Shown here piece by piece: positions 22,843 to 33,710 of a DNA stretch of 64,000 bases (its first letter is position 1; each line of letters opens with the position of its first letter). The notes below the pieces were generated by a model. That model made no database searches, had not been told where the DNA came from, and saw nothing but the letters and a program-made list of their open reading frames with translations. A program made the position numbers and the translations under genes. Location of the stretch: contig NW_022985553.1 in assembly GCF_010093815.1 (NCBI RefSeq), positions 127,511 through 191,510 on the forward strand, given 5' to 3'. This stretch comes from Pseudovirgaria hyperparasitica. Taxonomy: Eukaryota; Ascomycota; Dothideomycetes; Acrospermales; Acrospermaceae.

Positions 22843-23852
22843 GGCAAGGAAGAAGATATCCCACCGAGCCTCATCCAGGCTATCTGAAGACGCTGAACCA
22901 GGAATAAACACTATTACAGATCTGGAATCCCATAGTTACAGAGTTACGAGGTCATGTTTTGTTTTTAGTTCGGCGCACTAAGGACTCATTTCACGGGCGG
23001 GGAAAAGATAAGTTAAACTTGTGATTCATATATATATATATACCACGCATTTCAGACATGGTCGTTGGGGTTTGCAGAGTAGACAAAAATAGGGGCGCTT
23101 GGGTGGCGTGTTTTTTTCGGGGGTTGGGGGTGGGAGGGATAGCGAGAGTCTCTCTCTATATGCAATTATGTTGTATCTGTAAATACGAAAAAAATCGAAC
23201 ATCTCGTGAATATGAATATGCTCCTCCTCTTTTTTTTGGGGGGGGCAATCTTTTCATTCAATCCTCCTGGCTTGCTTCCTGATGTTTTCATTTCATGGAT
23301 CAGTCTCGTGTATTTACCTATGTCGGGTGCGGTTTGCTTGCTTGCTTGCTTACTTGCTTGAAGCCCAGGCAGAACCGTGAGACAAATGGCCATTGGATTA
23401 CATGGCTCGAAAAGCCTGTTCAGACTCAGTCTTGCTTTGTCGAGACCATGGTAAAGAAGTAAGGAGTGGATTTAGCGATTTAGTGGCTTCCCCGTGCCGG
23501 ATCTACGAGATTACGACCTTGCTTTGATGACTGACTGAACATATGAGAGAATATATATAGATATACAGACGACCTAGGCTGGTGTGATGAATCAAGACGT
23601 TGATTAGCTAGCTATCAGGGAGTATATATATATACACTCTATGATATCACCGTCTAGACTGTAGCTTTTTTCCCAGTCTTTTTTTCTTCTTCTCAGAAAT
23701 ATGTTGAGGAGCATTTCTATCAAGTAAGAAAGGAGACTACCTCCCAGAGACCTTTGTTCGGTTAAGAATGGTTAAAACATACATAGTAGAGGCTAGTACA
23801 GGTAAGGGATTCCCAAGTTACTGATACTACTGCTAACACATGCTTCGCTCAA
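22843..23852. other. Convergent intergenic region with simple repeats
   Basis: 1 kb between convergent genes. It holds (TA)n at about 23028-23042, T/G homopolymer tracts near 23112 and 23230-23246, a (CTTG)n tract at 23334-23360 with one diverged unit, and TATATA runs near 23550 and 23625. No coding signal. Probably two 3' UTRs. Confidence 0.55.
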
Positions 23853-25664
23853 TCAAGAAGACGTCTTCGCCTTCTTGGACTGGGCAGAGTCAGTCTCGAT
23901 CGTTGTGCCGGGCGTGATTGCCTGGCTACCAGCAGCACCAGTATCAGGTACAGCTTCCTCCTCTTCTTCGGGGCCGCCATGGCTTTCAAGCGATTGCGGT
24001 ACTCCCGAGCGGGTCGAGGCCGGATCCGAACCTTGTTCGGAGACGTCAAAGTTCACGTCTGCTGGTAGCGCATCGATGACCTCGCAGATTCTCTCAAAAT
24101 GCTTCGGAAGCCACAAATCGTAGAGGTTCCGAACAAAGGTGTATGCCGTCCACCTCGCATTCCCATCCGAGCCTATACTGAAGGTGTGTATTTTATGGCG
24201 GTAATACTTGACATTGTCGCCATCGATGACAGCGTAATGGCCCCAGATCCTCACAAGTTCATAGTTGTGAGATATCGAGAAGCCATTGACTTCTCGATGA
24301 AGTTCCTTCTCGCGGCCGACCAAGCGGAAGAGAGTGTATAAGCCGCGTAAGCAGACAGTTTGAGTGTGAGCATTTTGCCGATCGGCAACGTCAAGATCAG
24401 CTGCGCCACTTTTGACTTCGGCAGAGAAGAACGGAAGATACATATTAAACGTGGCCGCAATCAGGCCAGAATCAGTCACTAGGTTGCCGAGGAAAGGCAG
24501 CAGCTTCATATACTGTTCAATGCTAAAGGCATCGCTCCTGAATCCAAGACCATAATCTGGCTGAGGACGGGGACCAGGACGCGAGCCTGGAGGTTTCAAG
24601 AAAGTGGCAGAGTTGAGCCAACACGCGTTGACAGTCTCTCGGAGGACTTCCAGATGTTTAGCTCCTCGATCGGCCAGAATCTCGGCTGACGGAACAATGA
24701 GGAGTGCAATATCGCGAACCACCCGGGCTTCATTTTCGCCGTTCATTCTTTTGCATGTCTTGTCGAACAGATAATCGTCCGAAAACAGGGTACCTTCAGG
24801 AAGCGACTGCGTCCCGTTGAGGAGCATTTGGCAAAGCCTTTTGCTTTCAGTAGTAATGCCTTCAGTATGCTCAGACAGGAAACTGCCGCAAACCCTCATT
24901 TGTTCCACGAACATAGGATGCTTGTACGGAGCGCTCTTCTGCTCTCGGTTTAGTTGGCTGCTTGAAGTCTGCGTCTGGGTGGTTTCCGAATTCAGACTGG
25001 CATTGGAGCGTTTACGACTCAACGACCGTTTTATCGGGCGCGCCTGATCAACAATATCTTGAAGTCGACGCATCGTTGCTTCTTGTTCCTCTGTTGGCCA
25101 AGTGCCTTTATCTCTCCAGAACTCAAGCCGAGCCTCTTTGATTGTCTTCTGTGTAGCAGCTGAAGATGATCGCGATCGTTTGGTTGATGCCTCAAGTGAA
25201 TCGCGAGGGTTTGGAACCTCGTCTTCACGATGCCGATTGTCCCCGGCCTGCTTTGTATTTGGAGATATTTGGGACTGTAGACGCTTCCTTGGTCTTTCGC
25301 TCGATGTGTGACTCTCAGGGTCCCAACTGCGCTTCTTTGCTTCTACGACTCGGGATGGAGCTTCGGTCGAACTCGAGAAATCCTTTACCATGTTAAATAG
25401 TTTACAATGAGGGAATCGTTGTCGACTTGCCTGCTGCTTTGTTGGGTGTCGCGCTTGCAGTTGAGCGTCCGTCTGTTGATCGGATCTCTCCTCAGCTGCT
25501 GCTTCTTTGCGATTGCTTGGACTCGTGGCTTCGCTGGTAGGTTGTTCTACGAAAGTTAGAACGGTTTTGCAATATGGCAAGAGCTGCGACAACATACTTG
25601 CCTTCGCCTGTTCTTGTATGCAGCGCCTCTTCGGGGCGGCTAAAGGTGGTGAGTAACTAGCCAT
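23853..25664 (-). CDS. DUF7924-type fungal protein, nuclease-fold-like
   Basis: Unknown function. The N-terminal ~230 residues are disordered and rich in Arg/Ser/Gln with basic patches (KRRCIQEQ, ERPRKRLQSQ, RPIKRSLSRKRS), suggesting nuclear localisation. The folded part (about 270-550) matches what I recall of the fungal DUF7924 family: LLPFLGNLVTDSGLIAATFN, then FFSAEVKSG (E416, K418) with ADRQNAHTQ, REKELHREV, FSISHNYELVRIWGHY and WTAYTFVRNLYDLWLP. The E-x-K beside an upstream Asp recalls PD-(D/E)XK folds, which is an inference. The uninterrupted frame is 603 aa. A 51-nt GTATGT..CTAAC..GTAG intron (25597..25547) that preserves frame is likely and would remove 17 residues. The tail is acidic and ends SKKAKTSS. 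Confidence 0.7.
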   Translation of the reverse strand: MASYSPPLAAPKRRCIQEQAKASMLSQLLPYCKTVLTFVEQPTSEATSPSNRKEAAAEERSDQQTDAQLQARHPTKQQASRQRFPHCKLFNMVKDFSSSTEAPSRVVEAKKRSWDPESHTSSERPRKRLQSQISPNTKQAGDNRHREDEVPNPRDSLEASTKRSRSSSAATQKTIKEARLEFWRDKGTWPTEEQEATMRRLQDIVDQARPIKRSLSRKRSNASLNSETTQTQTSSSQLNREQKSAPYKHPMFVEQMRVCGSFLSEHTEGITTESKRLCQMLLNGTQSLPEGTLFSDDYLFDKTCKRMNGENEARVVRDIALLIVPSAEILADRGAKHLEVLRETVNACWLNSATFLKPPGSRPGPRPQPDYGLGFRSDAFSIEQYMKLLPFLGNLVTDSGLIAATFNMYLPFFSAEVKSGAADLDVADRQNAHTQTVCLRGLYTLFRLVGREKELHREVNGFSISHNYELVRIWGHYAVIDGDNVKYYRHKIHTFSIGSDGNARWTAYTFVRNLYDLWLPKHFERICEVIDALPADVNFDVSEQGSDPASTRSGVPQSLESHGGPEEEEEAVPDTGAAGSQAITPGTTIETDSAQSKKAKTSS

Positions 25665-26956
25665 GATGCCTAGGTTCGTACGTTCGAAGCGCCTATATCT
25701 AACCGCTGAGTTTGAGATGCTTGATGGAGGGTTTAGTAGCTGGACTCAGCGTGCGAATTCATAGGTGGGCAGCGGCGCAAGTGAGAGGTACGCCAAGCAA
25801 GCGAAACGCCCTATACGTCCCCTGGTCCAAGTTAAGCGTGACTCCCGCATGTATTCGATGTTATGTGGTGTATAATGCGCTTGATATTATATCCCGTACG
25901 ACCGTACGAGAAACTTGCAACTTACTAGAGCGCGGGAAGAACTGCGTAATCATATAATTGAAGTAGTAGGCTATTGTCGGAAACTAGAACAAGTGGTCGA
26001 AGATTCAGAGGGCTCTTGATATACCTCCTATACCTTTTCAATAGACACACACAAAAGAAGCCACACGACCGAACCAGCACGCTGAGAGAGATTCAATTCT
26101 GTAGCTAGTGAAGGCTCCCAGTTGGAATTGTAGGGTTATAGTGAAAGGGAGACAGGAGTTGAGGCCGTGATGCGAATGTCATCAAGCTTTGAGTCAAACT
26201 TCTATCAATGAAGCTCGGGCAAATGATGTAGCTCACCAATGGCATGTAGATCTAGACAGCTTCTCTTTGATGGGAACTTTGAATTCAACAGTCGATGTTT
26301 GTGGTCAGTCACTGATTGCAATATCATGAGGTCTCTGGTATTCAGGCCCTCGGCCGTGATGTCGGGAGTCAGTTCTCGCCCTGCTACGCAATCAGAAGTC
26401 AAGTCAATGTTACTAGAAACAAATAGACAACAAACGGCCTCAGGCAGTAAGGTACTGTGAATTTGGACAACACATGCCCACTAATTAGATATAATTAGAT
26501 ATAATAAGAAGAAGGGCACCGAATGGGTCAAATGGATTCATGGACTCATGGAGGATTGGGCCGGAGTCTGGACCACCGACCGACCGGGAGCTACTCAAAC
26601 GCAACCCACGCGCAAGCTCTCCTCGTCTCTTCTTGCACCAAGAACTGGACCTCAACACACTTCTTCACCCGGATTGTCCTATTCCACTCCTCCACCCCAC
26701 CATCTCCTCATCCGCAAGCTCCTTCTGATAGACACGATTTCTTGCGCATTATAAAATACCTACGACAACTACCCCTACACGCATTCATCATCGTCAATGG
26801 AGCTTCTCGAGCGCTAGCCATTGTCACTGAAGTGCTGCGGGGCTGTCCGCACACTGAGGCACTGTCCCTTGCAACAGGTACGCACTCACGCGATGAGGCC
26901 AGAATTTCAGTCGCATAGACTTTACTGACCTGCTCTCTGACTGTAGAATCTTTACA
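25665..26956. other. Intergenic region, divergent promoters and a possible 5' UTR intron
   Basis: 1.3 kb between divergent DUF7924 and carrier genes. No supported gene. From about 26580 the plus strand is C/T-rich like a leader. A GTACGC..ACTGAC..TGTAG segment at 26878-26946 looks like a 5' UTR intron ending 10 nt before the carrier start codon. Confidence 0.5.
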
Positions 26957-28282
26957 ATGCCTATTGAAGTTCCCTCACAGCAAAGCCAGCATGTCGCTCA
27001 TCCACCGAACTCCGGTGCTCCCGACCAACCGGGATACTCACTCTTCAACGACCCCCATGCGTCGCTCGCAAAATTCACTGCAAAGCTCCCACCCTCGTCC
27101 ATCAATAGTTTCTGCGGCGCTATGGCAGGTGTCGCGTCGGGGATTGTGACGTGCCCCCTCGACGTTATCAAGACAAGATTACAGTCGCAAGGTTCCTTCA
27201 CACGGGGCATCAGTCGAGGAACACCATCTTCAAAAGCAATCTATAATGGTCTATCTGGCACCGCCAAAGTGATATGGATGGAAGATGGCTTGCGCGGGAT
27301 GTATCGCGGTCTTGGACCTATGCTCTTGGGCTACCTTCCTACATGGGCCGTGTACATGAGCGTCTATGACTCCTCAAAAGACTTTTACTATACTCAAGTC
27401 GGTCAGTGGTTGTCGGCTCTAAGATGTAATGTCGTACCGTTTTGCTGATACAGCCCAGATAACAAGTGGTTCGCTCGGATCTACGCATCGGTGACAGCTG
27501 GAGCATGCTCGACCCTCGCAACAAATCCTATTTGGGTCATCAAGACTCGATTAATGTCTCAAGTCAGTGAAAGAGCCTCTAAAGAACACCGGACACCCTG
27601 GCACTACAAGTCGACGTTTGACGCAGCCAAAAAAATGTATCGAACAGAGGGATTCCTTGCCTTCTACTCAGGCTTGACACCGGCACTACTCGGTTTGACA
27701 CACGTCGCGATCCAATTCCCATTGTACGAGTTTTTTAAAATGAAATTCACAGGCCTTGAGATGGGCGAAAACACCAAAGAGGACCATGACGTGCACTGGG
27801 CTGGTATCTTGGGCGGGACATTTCTCAGCAAGATCTGTGCTACTACTGCTACCTATCCGCATGAAGTGCTTCGAACCCGTCTCCAAACCCAGCAGCGATC
27901 CTTGCCATCGACTTCGTCCGAAGGGGTCTCTTTCCGAGGCTCCTTGGGTGAGCCGAGTACGTCCCGGGGGTCTGGAACAGCAGGGCGTGCGTCATCAGAA
28001 GGAGTCTTGCCACGAGCTGTCTTAGGCTTGACGGCCTCTCATCCCCCTGGATCAGCGTCTTCAGATGGCATGATCAATCTGCCACGATACCACGGAGTTG
28101 TGAAGACATTCAAGACCATTCTGGCTGAGGAGGGCTGGAGAGCATTCTATAATGGAATGGGCACCAATATGGTCCGGGCTGTACCAGCGGCAATGACGAC
28201 AATGATCACTTACGAAGTGCTCAAGAAAGCGTGTCACCGGCTACAAGAGGAAGGCCAGGCTGCTTTGAATGAAGAACCGTGA
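26957..28282 (+). CDS. Mitochondrial carrier, NAD+/nucleotide type (Ndt1/Yia6-like)
   Basis: Inner-membrane solute carrier (SLC25), 422 aa. Exons are 26957..27401 and 27459..28282. The junction reads YYTQV|DNKWFARIY, and the intron is GTCAGT..CCCAG. Three carrier repeats are seen with signatures CPLDVIKTRLQSQ, NPIWVIKTRLMSQ and YPHEVLRTRLQTQ. The W in repeat 2 (PIWVIKTR) is the mark of the pyrimidine-nucleotide/NAD/folate subgroup (Rim2, Ndt1/Ndt2). Ndt1 is the best guess because repeat 3 matches EVLRTR. A Ser/Gly-rich insertion of about 65 residues separates the third signature from the following matrix helix, which is longer than in yeast. Substrate assignment is inferred. Confidence 0.88.
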
Positions 28283-29226
28283 AGCAGGCATCGATGCGTC
28301 GCATGCGAGGGGTCTTCGTCCTGCCGTCCTTTCTACACCAACATTTTTCCCTTCAGCAATACATATTAGCATTGTCCCTTGGGAGGGCTCCTTGGCGTTC
28401 GTAGGAGCACATGGCGCAGACCAGAGTGCCGAAGTCGCTGCTTTTCTCTGTGGGTCATAATGGGGTGGGCGATTGTGATGCTTAAGGTGGTCATTTCTGC
28501 AGTTTACAAAGACAGACATTGCGCATTCTAAGACTGCATACTGATTTGAGATATCATCAGCATCGTGTACATGATAGCTAGGCGTGCCGTAAAGGCTTAT
28601 CGAAAAATAAGTGTTATGCCACGAGAATTAGCCGTTTAACAAACCATGAGGCAAGCTCAGACGGACTTCAGTGGAAGATTTAGAGTGTTTTTTAGACTGA
28701 GGTCGTCGTCAATAGTCTGGTGTGATAGCTGGCCCTAAGGTTAAGGTTTGGCTTCTAGACACGTAAACTGGCGTATGTAGCGTCCGCCGGCGCGAGGGAT
28801 AGATAGCAGTTCTCCTGAGCATGACAAGATTCTTTTTGCCAAGTAGATATTCTGAAGATTGACCTCACTATGCAGTGCCGTACCTGTTGGTTTCTTGAGA
28901 CTCTTCTCTGATTGCTCGGAAGATCTCGTGCTGGTCTTGCAGCTGCACGCCAGGCAATCCCTGGACGTTTATTGAGCTGGCTTCCTTTTACGGCAGCCAA
29001 GTCGTAGGGAAATTCCCCCGACTCGAGCTGCAAGATTACGGCCTGCATCTTGTTCACTTCTACGCCTGAGTTGGCAAAATCTGTTATGTTCGTGCACCTC
29101 ACATAATAGTCGTTCGCTCTATCGTCGGTCCTGGTCGCTCGTTTTATTCCGATACGATATCCCAGCCGGGTCTGTCCATCCGATAAGAGAGGATTCCAGC
29201 AGCGGTCTGCACTGCGCGCACGGTCG

Positions 29227-29300
<74 letters not shown>

Positions 29301-29308
29301 ATAGCAGA
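28283..29308. other. Intergenic region ending in an (AC)34 tract
   Basis: 1 kb upstream of the GT62 gene. A minus-strand frame 29102..28755 (115 codons) is noted but unsupported. The segment ends with the dinucleotide repeat immediately before the GT62 start codon. Confidence 0.45.
29231..29298 (+). repeat. Dinucleotide microsatellite (AC)34
   Basis: 68 nt of uninterrupted AC, ending 10 nt before the ATG (29309) of the GT62 mannosyltransferase, so very likely transcribed in its 5' UTR or at the transcription start. Confidence 0.98.
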
Positions 29309-30748
29309 ATGGCGGGCACGCTGTTACCGAAGGACCGCTTCAGCTGGAAGTCCACGAGATCAAGATTTCCACCGGGGAGACAGATATGGCAGTTCTTTAC
29401 GAGATCACGATATCCGCAGTACTTGGCGCTCGTCGCGACAATACTGCTCATACTGAGAGGTTTTGGCGGTCTAGGAGGGGTGTCAAGCAGGTACGTCCGG
29501 ACAGCTATGGGACTGTAGCATGGCTTTGGAGCTCTAGTACACGTAGCGCGTGAAATGACATGCTAATTGGTTCTCTATGGAACAGATACACTTGCTGGGG
29601 CCCAACAATATCGCCCATGGAGATGACCCCGAACGACCTGGCGAAATGGCATGGCCACACCACGCCTGTAATATTCAATCATCACGCACCGGTCGAGATC
29701 AAGGAAGAGACGATCAGCTATATCGACCTCAATAAGATCGAATCCACGCGCCGCGCTCTCCAGAGCGAGGAAAAGGTGCTTATCCTAACACCTCTTCGAG
29801 ATGCCTCGCATTATCTGGAGAAATACTTCGAACTTGTTGCGAAGCTCACATATCCTCATCATCTGATTGACCTGGCCTTCCTTGTGGGCGATACCACAGA
29901 CGATACTATGGCAGTACTTGTGCTGGAGCTTGAGCGGTTACAGAAGCGGAAAGACAAGATCTCCTTCCGATCTGTCACAATCGTGGAGAAAGATTTTGGA
30001 GTTACATTCGGGCAAGATGTGGAAGATAGGCACGGTTTCAAAGCTCAGGGACCCCGGAGGAAAGCAATGGGAAAGGCCAGGAACTATTTGCTCAGCCATG
30101 CGCTCAAGCCTGACCATAGCTGGGTGTACTGGAGAGACGTTGATATTGTGGATAGTCCAGAGGGGATTATCGAGGACTTCGTTGCACACGATAGGGACAT
30201 ACTGGTTCCCAACATCTGGTTCCACAGATACAAGGTTGAGGACGGCAAGAAGGTCGATATTGAAGGACGATGTGAGTGGCCCTGAGTACTGGTTGTAATG
30301 CTAGCTGACCTGGAGTCAAGTTGATTATAACTCGTGGATTGAGTCTGACACTGGCCGTAAACTCGTCAAGAATCTCCCTCCTGGTGTGGTCCTTGCAGAA
30401 GGATACGAGAAAGAAGGGTACAAGACGGGCCGAACGTATATGGCTCGCATGGGCGACTGGCGAGAAAACAAAGATGAAGAGATTGAGCTTGATGGTATTG
30501 GTGGTGTCAATATCCTTGTCAAGGCTGATGTCCATCGCTCCGGTGCGTCTTAAAGAACAACTACGTTGGCATCAAAATATCTGCTAACATGAACCTCAGG
30601 CATTAATTTTCCCTGCTACCCCTTTGAGCACCAAGCGGAGACAGAAGGTTTCGCTAGGATGGCCAAAGCCGCCGGTTATGGTGTTTATGGCCTGCCTAAC
30701 TACGTTGTTTGGCACATCGATACAGATGAGAAGCCAGGCAACAACTAA
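29309..30748 (+). CDS. GT62 alpha-mannosyltransferase (Anp1/Van1/Mnn9 family)
   Basis: Golgi type II membrane protein of the mannan polymerase complexes, extending N-glycan outer-chain mannan from GDP-mannose. Exons are 29309..29490, 29586..30271, 30321..30542 and 30600..30748 (412 aa). A short basic cytosolic tail is followed by one membrane anchor (YLALVATILLILRGF, about 39-53). The GT62 domain shows VLILTPLRDA, HHLIDLAFLVGDT, GKARNYLLSHAL and WVYWRDVDIVD with the DxD-like metal site. Conserved ILVPNIWFHRY and INFPCYPFEHQAETEGFA lie near the end. Splice junctions R|YTCWGP, GR|FDYNSW and RSG|INFP restore frame. Which of the three paralogs it is cannot be told by eye. Confidence 0.92.
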
Positions 30749-31868
30749 TTAACTCGAATCATGCATTTCCTTGCTTCTCCCTTTCGAAAATTTTGCCCCC
30801 GACTTATGGTCAGCTGATAGAGACCTGGTTTCGGATTATGCTACTACTACTGCTACTGGAAATAAGCGTGCGACTCCTCTAGTAATTCACGACAAAAATA
30901 CCCATTCACGCGAAAGCACTGTCCAGATTTTTCGAGGCATTTCGAACTGCATTCTATTTTCATGCTTCTTCATCGGCGTATTGTCGCATTAGCAGCACGA
31001 GCGAGCGGTTTAGTGTTTCACAGCCTCTCACACACACCCTTATTTTGACATCCTTTTCGGCGCGCGAGCGACTCGGAAGGAAGCGAGAGCATCCCTTGTG
31101 TCTCATCTGGCGTTTGGAACCACCTGGCCCACGCACGAGGGCGTCCTCACGATCGGGTTTGCATTATGCGCTAGGCCGCCCCCCCCCCTTTTTCTGATCT
31201 GTATAGGAAGGCAGGTTCATAATTTTTCTCTCCACCATTTTCATGGTACATTTCTTCATGTAGAGCCAGCCCCTCCTCGCTGGGAACCAAAGGATCTGGC
31301 AGATTTCTTAAGCTGGACGTGGTTTGGCCTGGCTTCGGCCTTTGGCTTTGGCTTTGCAGCGGGCTTTGAACGTGACGTGACGTTACGCGAGGTGTGGATG
31401 TGTGTATAGATAGTTGATTCGATAAGCTAGTATATACTCACGCTGTAGATAGAGAGGAACACGAATGTACGAGACGCTATCGACTGGATGACTCACTATA
31501 TATGACTATAGACATTCATTGTTGGTGTGTGGTGGTGGTGGTTCGTTGGTTGATGTGTGCTTGATGATGGCTGTGGAGTGTTTGCACCGACTTGTGTTGG
31601 CTGCTGTACCTCCGGTTGCGCTCTGGGGTTTTTTTCCTCCCTTGGGCTTTGTCTGGCTCTTGTCGTGTTTACTGGCAATGATGACTCTGTCTCTTACCAT
31701 ATCTCCTAACACCAACAACAATAATAATGGATAATATTAATGACACGCTTCTCAAACTCCATTCCAAACACCATCCGCCCACCCCCTCCCACATCCACAC
31801 AGTCCTAGCCCTGTCACGACGACGCACTTTATACCCCAACACCATCCATACCTATCCCCAAGACACAG
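30749..31868. other. Intergenic region
   Basis: 1.1 kb with no supported gene. It contains short C and T homopolymers (31181-31193) and a GGTGGTGGTGG run near 31529. It lies between the 3' ends of the GT62 gene and the Pro-rich ORF. Confidence 0.45.
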
Positions 31869-32768
31869 CTAGCTCCCATCAATCACCCATCCACCCACCC
31901 GCTCATACTCCTCCTTAATAGGAGATAAGTGCGAGCTTGAAACCCCCTTGCAGGACTGCAGTCTTCTTTGCTTCTGATTTGGGGGTGAAGGGGGAGAGAG
32001 GTGGAGGGTTGGGTACTGGGGGTGGGGTCGGGAGGAGGAGGAACCTCTGCTGCGCTTGAGGGTTGATGGGGGCTTGTATGCTGCCGCTGGGTGCTGGTCG
32101 GGAAGAAGACGGCGTTTTGGCCGAGGGGAGGATGTGGGGAGGGTGGGTGGTGGGGCGGTTAGGAGGGATGTGCTTCTGATGTGAGAGCGTGGCGGGTTGT
32201 GCTTCGGGGTATGGGCTTGATGGGATGGTGGTGATGGTGATGTGGAGGGGGTTGAGCCTGTGTCTGGTACTCGGCTTCTGAGGGCGAGATCTGTGAATGG
32301 CTCTGAGGGGTGAAGGGGGCGCTTTGGTGGTGCTTTGTATGTAGTCTGGGTGAGCCTTTTGGGGGCAGGTTGGGCATTTGGATATGTGTCTGTCAGTATG
32401 GAGGTTTGGCTGTGCCAGGTTGGTATGGTGCTTGGTTTGGTATTGATCTCCCGGTCATCCTCTTTGAAGTTGAAATCGAAGCCGGCTAAGTGGTTTAAAT
32501 CCCCTGGGTTTTGCTTAGGCGACGTTGATGGTGGATTCGAAGGCTGAACTGGACGACTCGTGGTTGTGTTGGGTGCGCTTGGTATGCCAGAACGAGGGCT
32601 TGCCTGTAAAGGTGGTGTTTCCTTAATAAAGGTACGGTCCAGAGGGGAAAAAGGCTTGAGAGATGGTAGGCATGGTGGGTTGGCTGAGGAACCTGGTAGA
32701 ATGCATCGATCATGTGGTATTTCCCTCTGCTGAAGGAGTTTCCTGTCCTCGGCCTTTTTGCGACGCAT
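31869..32768 (-). CDS. Hypothetical Pro/Ser-rich protein
   Basis: Open frame of 299 codons, unrecognised. The product is basic, Pro/Ser/Thr-rich and probably disordered, starting MRRKKAEDRKLLQQ. It contains one less biased patch (LAGFDFNFKEDDREINTK, about 92-109), basic stretches (RPKRRLLPDQ, TLKRSRGSSSS) that could be nuclear signals, and a defined end (SPIKEEYERVGGWVIDGS). An upstream ATG in another frame (32827) could belong to an earlier exon. The length and the non-repetitive ends favour a real gene, but low-complexity frames of this size can occur by chance in such C-rich DNA. Confidence 0.45.
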   Translation of the reverse strand: MRRKKAEDRKLLQQREIPHDRCILPGSSANPPCLPSLKPFSPLDRTFIKETPPLQASPRSGIPSAPNTTTSRPVQPSNPPSTSPKQNPGDLNHLAGFDFNFKEDDREINTKPSTIPTWHSQTSILTDTYPNAQPAPKRLTQTTYKAPPKRPLHPSEPFTDLALRSRVPDTGSTPSTSPSPPSHQAHTPKHNPPRSHIRSTSLLTAPPPTLPTSSPRPKRRLLPDQHPAAAYKPPSTLKRSRGSSSSRPHPQYPTLHLSPPSPPNQKQRRLQSCKGVSSSHLSPIKEEYERVGGWVIDGS

Positions 32769-33013
32769 GTTCGAAAGGTCTTGTTGTGTATAAGGATCGC
32801 TGTGCGAGCACGAGAAGGAGATTGCATGAGCGCACTTTATAAGTTAGTAGTGCTTAGCACTACGAATCACGCACATAGTGTTTTGGGTGGCAATACACAA
32901 AGCATCGCACGAGATCATGACGCCGCATCGAGGAAAGATACCCGTGAACAATGCGAGCAGCCAAGGATAAACATTCTGTTTGCAAGGGAGGACATGTCCG
33001 TTCCCATGTGGCA

Positions 33014-33710
33014 TCAAAGACCCTTCCTTACAGCACTCCGAAAGGGATATATCTGAACCTAACCATTCATTAGCACAAGCTCTGTGTTGTCTTCGACAAT
33101 CTTCAAAGCAGTAGACGTTTTAAAAACTTACCTTGCTCATGTCCCACACTCCGCTCGTGACATACACGTCAATCTCAAGCCTAGCCCTGACTTCCTCCTC
33201 GCTCTCGGCATAGCATATCATAGCACTGCCCTTCATGTCAGGCGTCTCGCCCTCTTTGGGCTTGGACCCCATGAAAGCGCCTGCTTTGCATTAGCCAAAT
33301 ACCGAGGAACATGGTGATGTTCGTTCTGTACCGCCCATGATCCAGAAGTCCGGCTCGGGCGTGATGCCACCGAGGTGTTTTCTATAGAATCGTCAGTCAG
33401 GAAGTCTGATTGATATCGAAATTCAAGTATGAAGAACAGGTTCTGAAGACAAGTTTTGGCTTGGCATAAGAACAACAAAATAGCAAAAATAAACAAAGAC
33501 TGACTGTCTAACTTCCAATCTTTTCTGCAATGCGCCCTCAAAGTCAGGCACGATGACGAGCCATTCACACTTGGACGATGCGGAAGCCATGGCTCTTGAC
33601 TGCAAGATTGGATATGTTCGAAGTCTGGTGGTTGTTGTTGCAGGACGCTGAGATGTCGTTCTGATGCAGCTGAATGCTTGACGGCGGAGCAAACCTACTG
33701 AAACCGACAT
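33014..33710 (-). CDS. YCII-related domain protein
   Basis: Small ferredoxin-like alpha/beta-barrel protein of the YCII/DGPF family; the function in fungi is unclear. Exons are 33710..33505, 33381..33332, 33280..33132 and 33052..33014 (147 aa). The pieces join as CEWLVIVPDFEGALQKRLEVRQ|KHLGGITPEPDFWIMGG|AFMGSKPKEGE, then VYVTSGVWDMSK|IYPFRSAVRKGL, the usual fungal YCII layout. The first 40 residues are Arg/Ser/Thr-rich and acid-free, a plausible mitochondrial presequence; Met41 (MASASSKCEW) is an alternative start. Four exons in under 700 bp, each junction confirmed by continuity of the family pattern. Confidence 0.85.

Noticed and set aside
22525-22911. Leu-rich minus-strand ORF
   Set aside because: Antisense of the poly-Gln CAA/CAG run of the NirA-like factor.
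26523-26918. 131-codon plus-strand ORF before the carrier
   Set aside because: C/T-rich leader composition and interrupted by a likely 5' UTR intron. No family resemblance.
31500-31740. Minus-strand Pro/Thr/Gln ORFs near 31496-31721
   Set aside because: Short, low-complexity readings of a GGT-rich segment without start context or homology.
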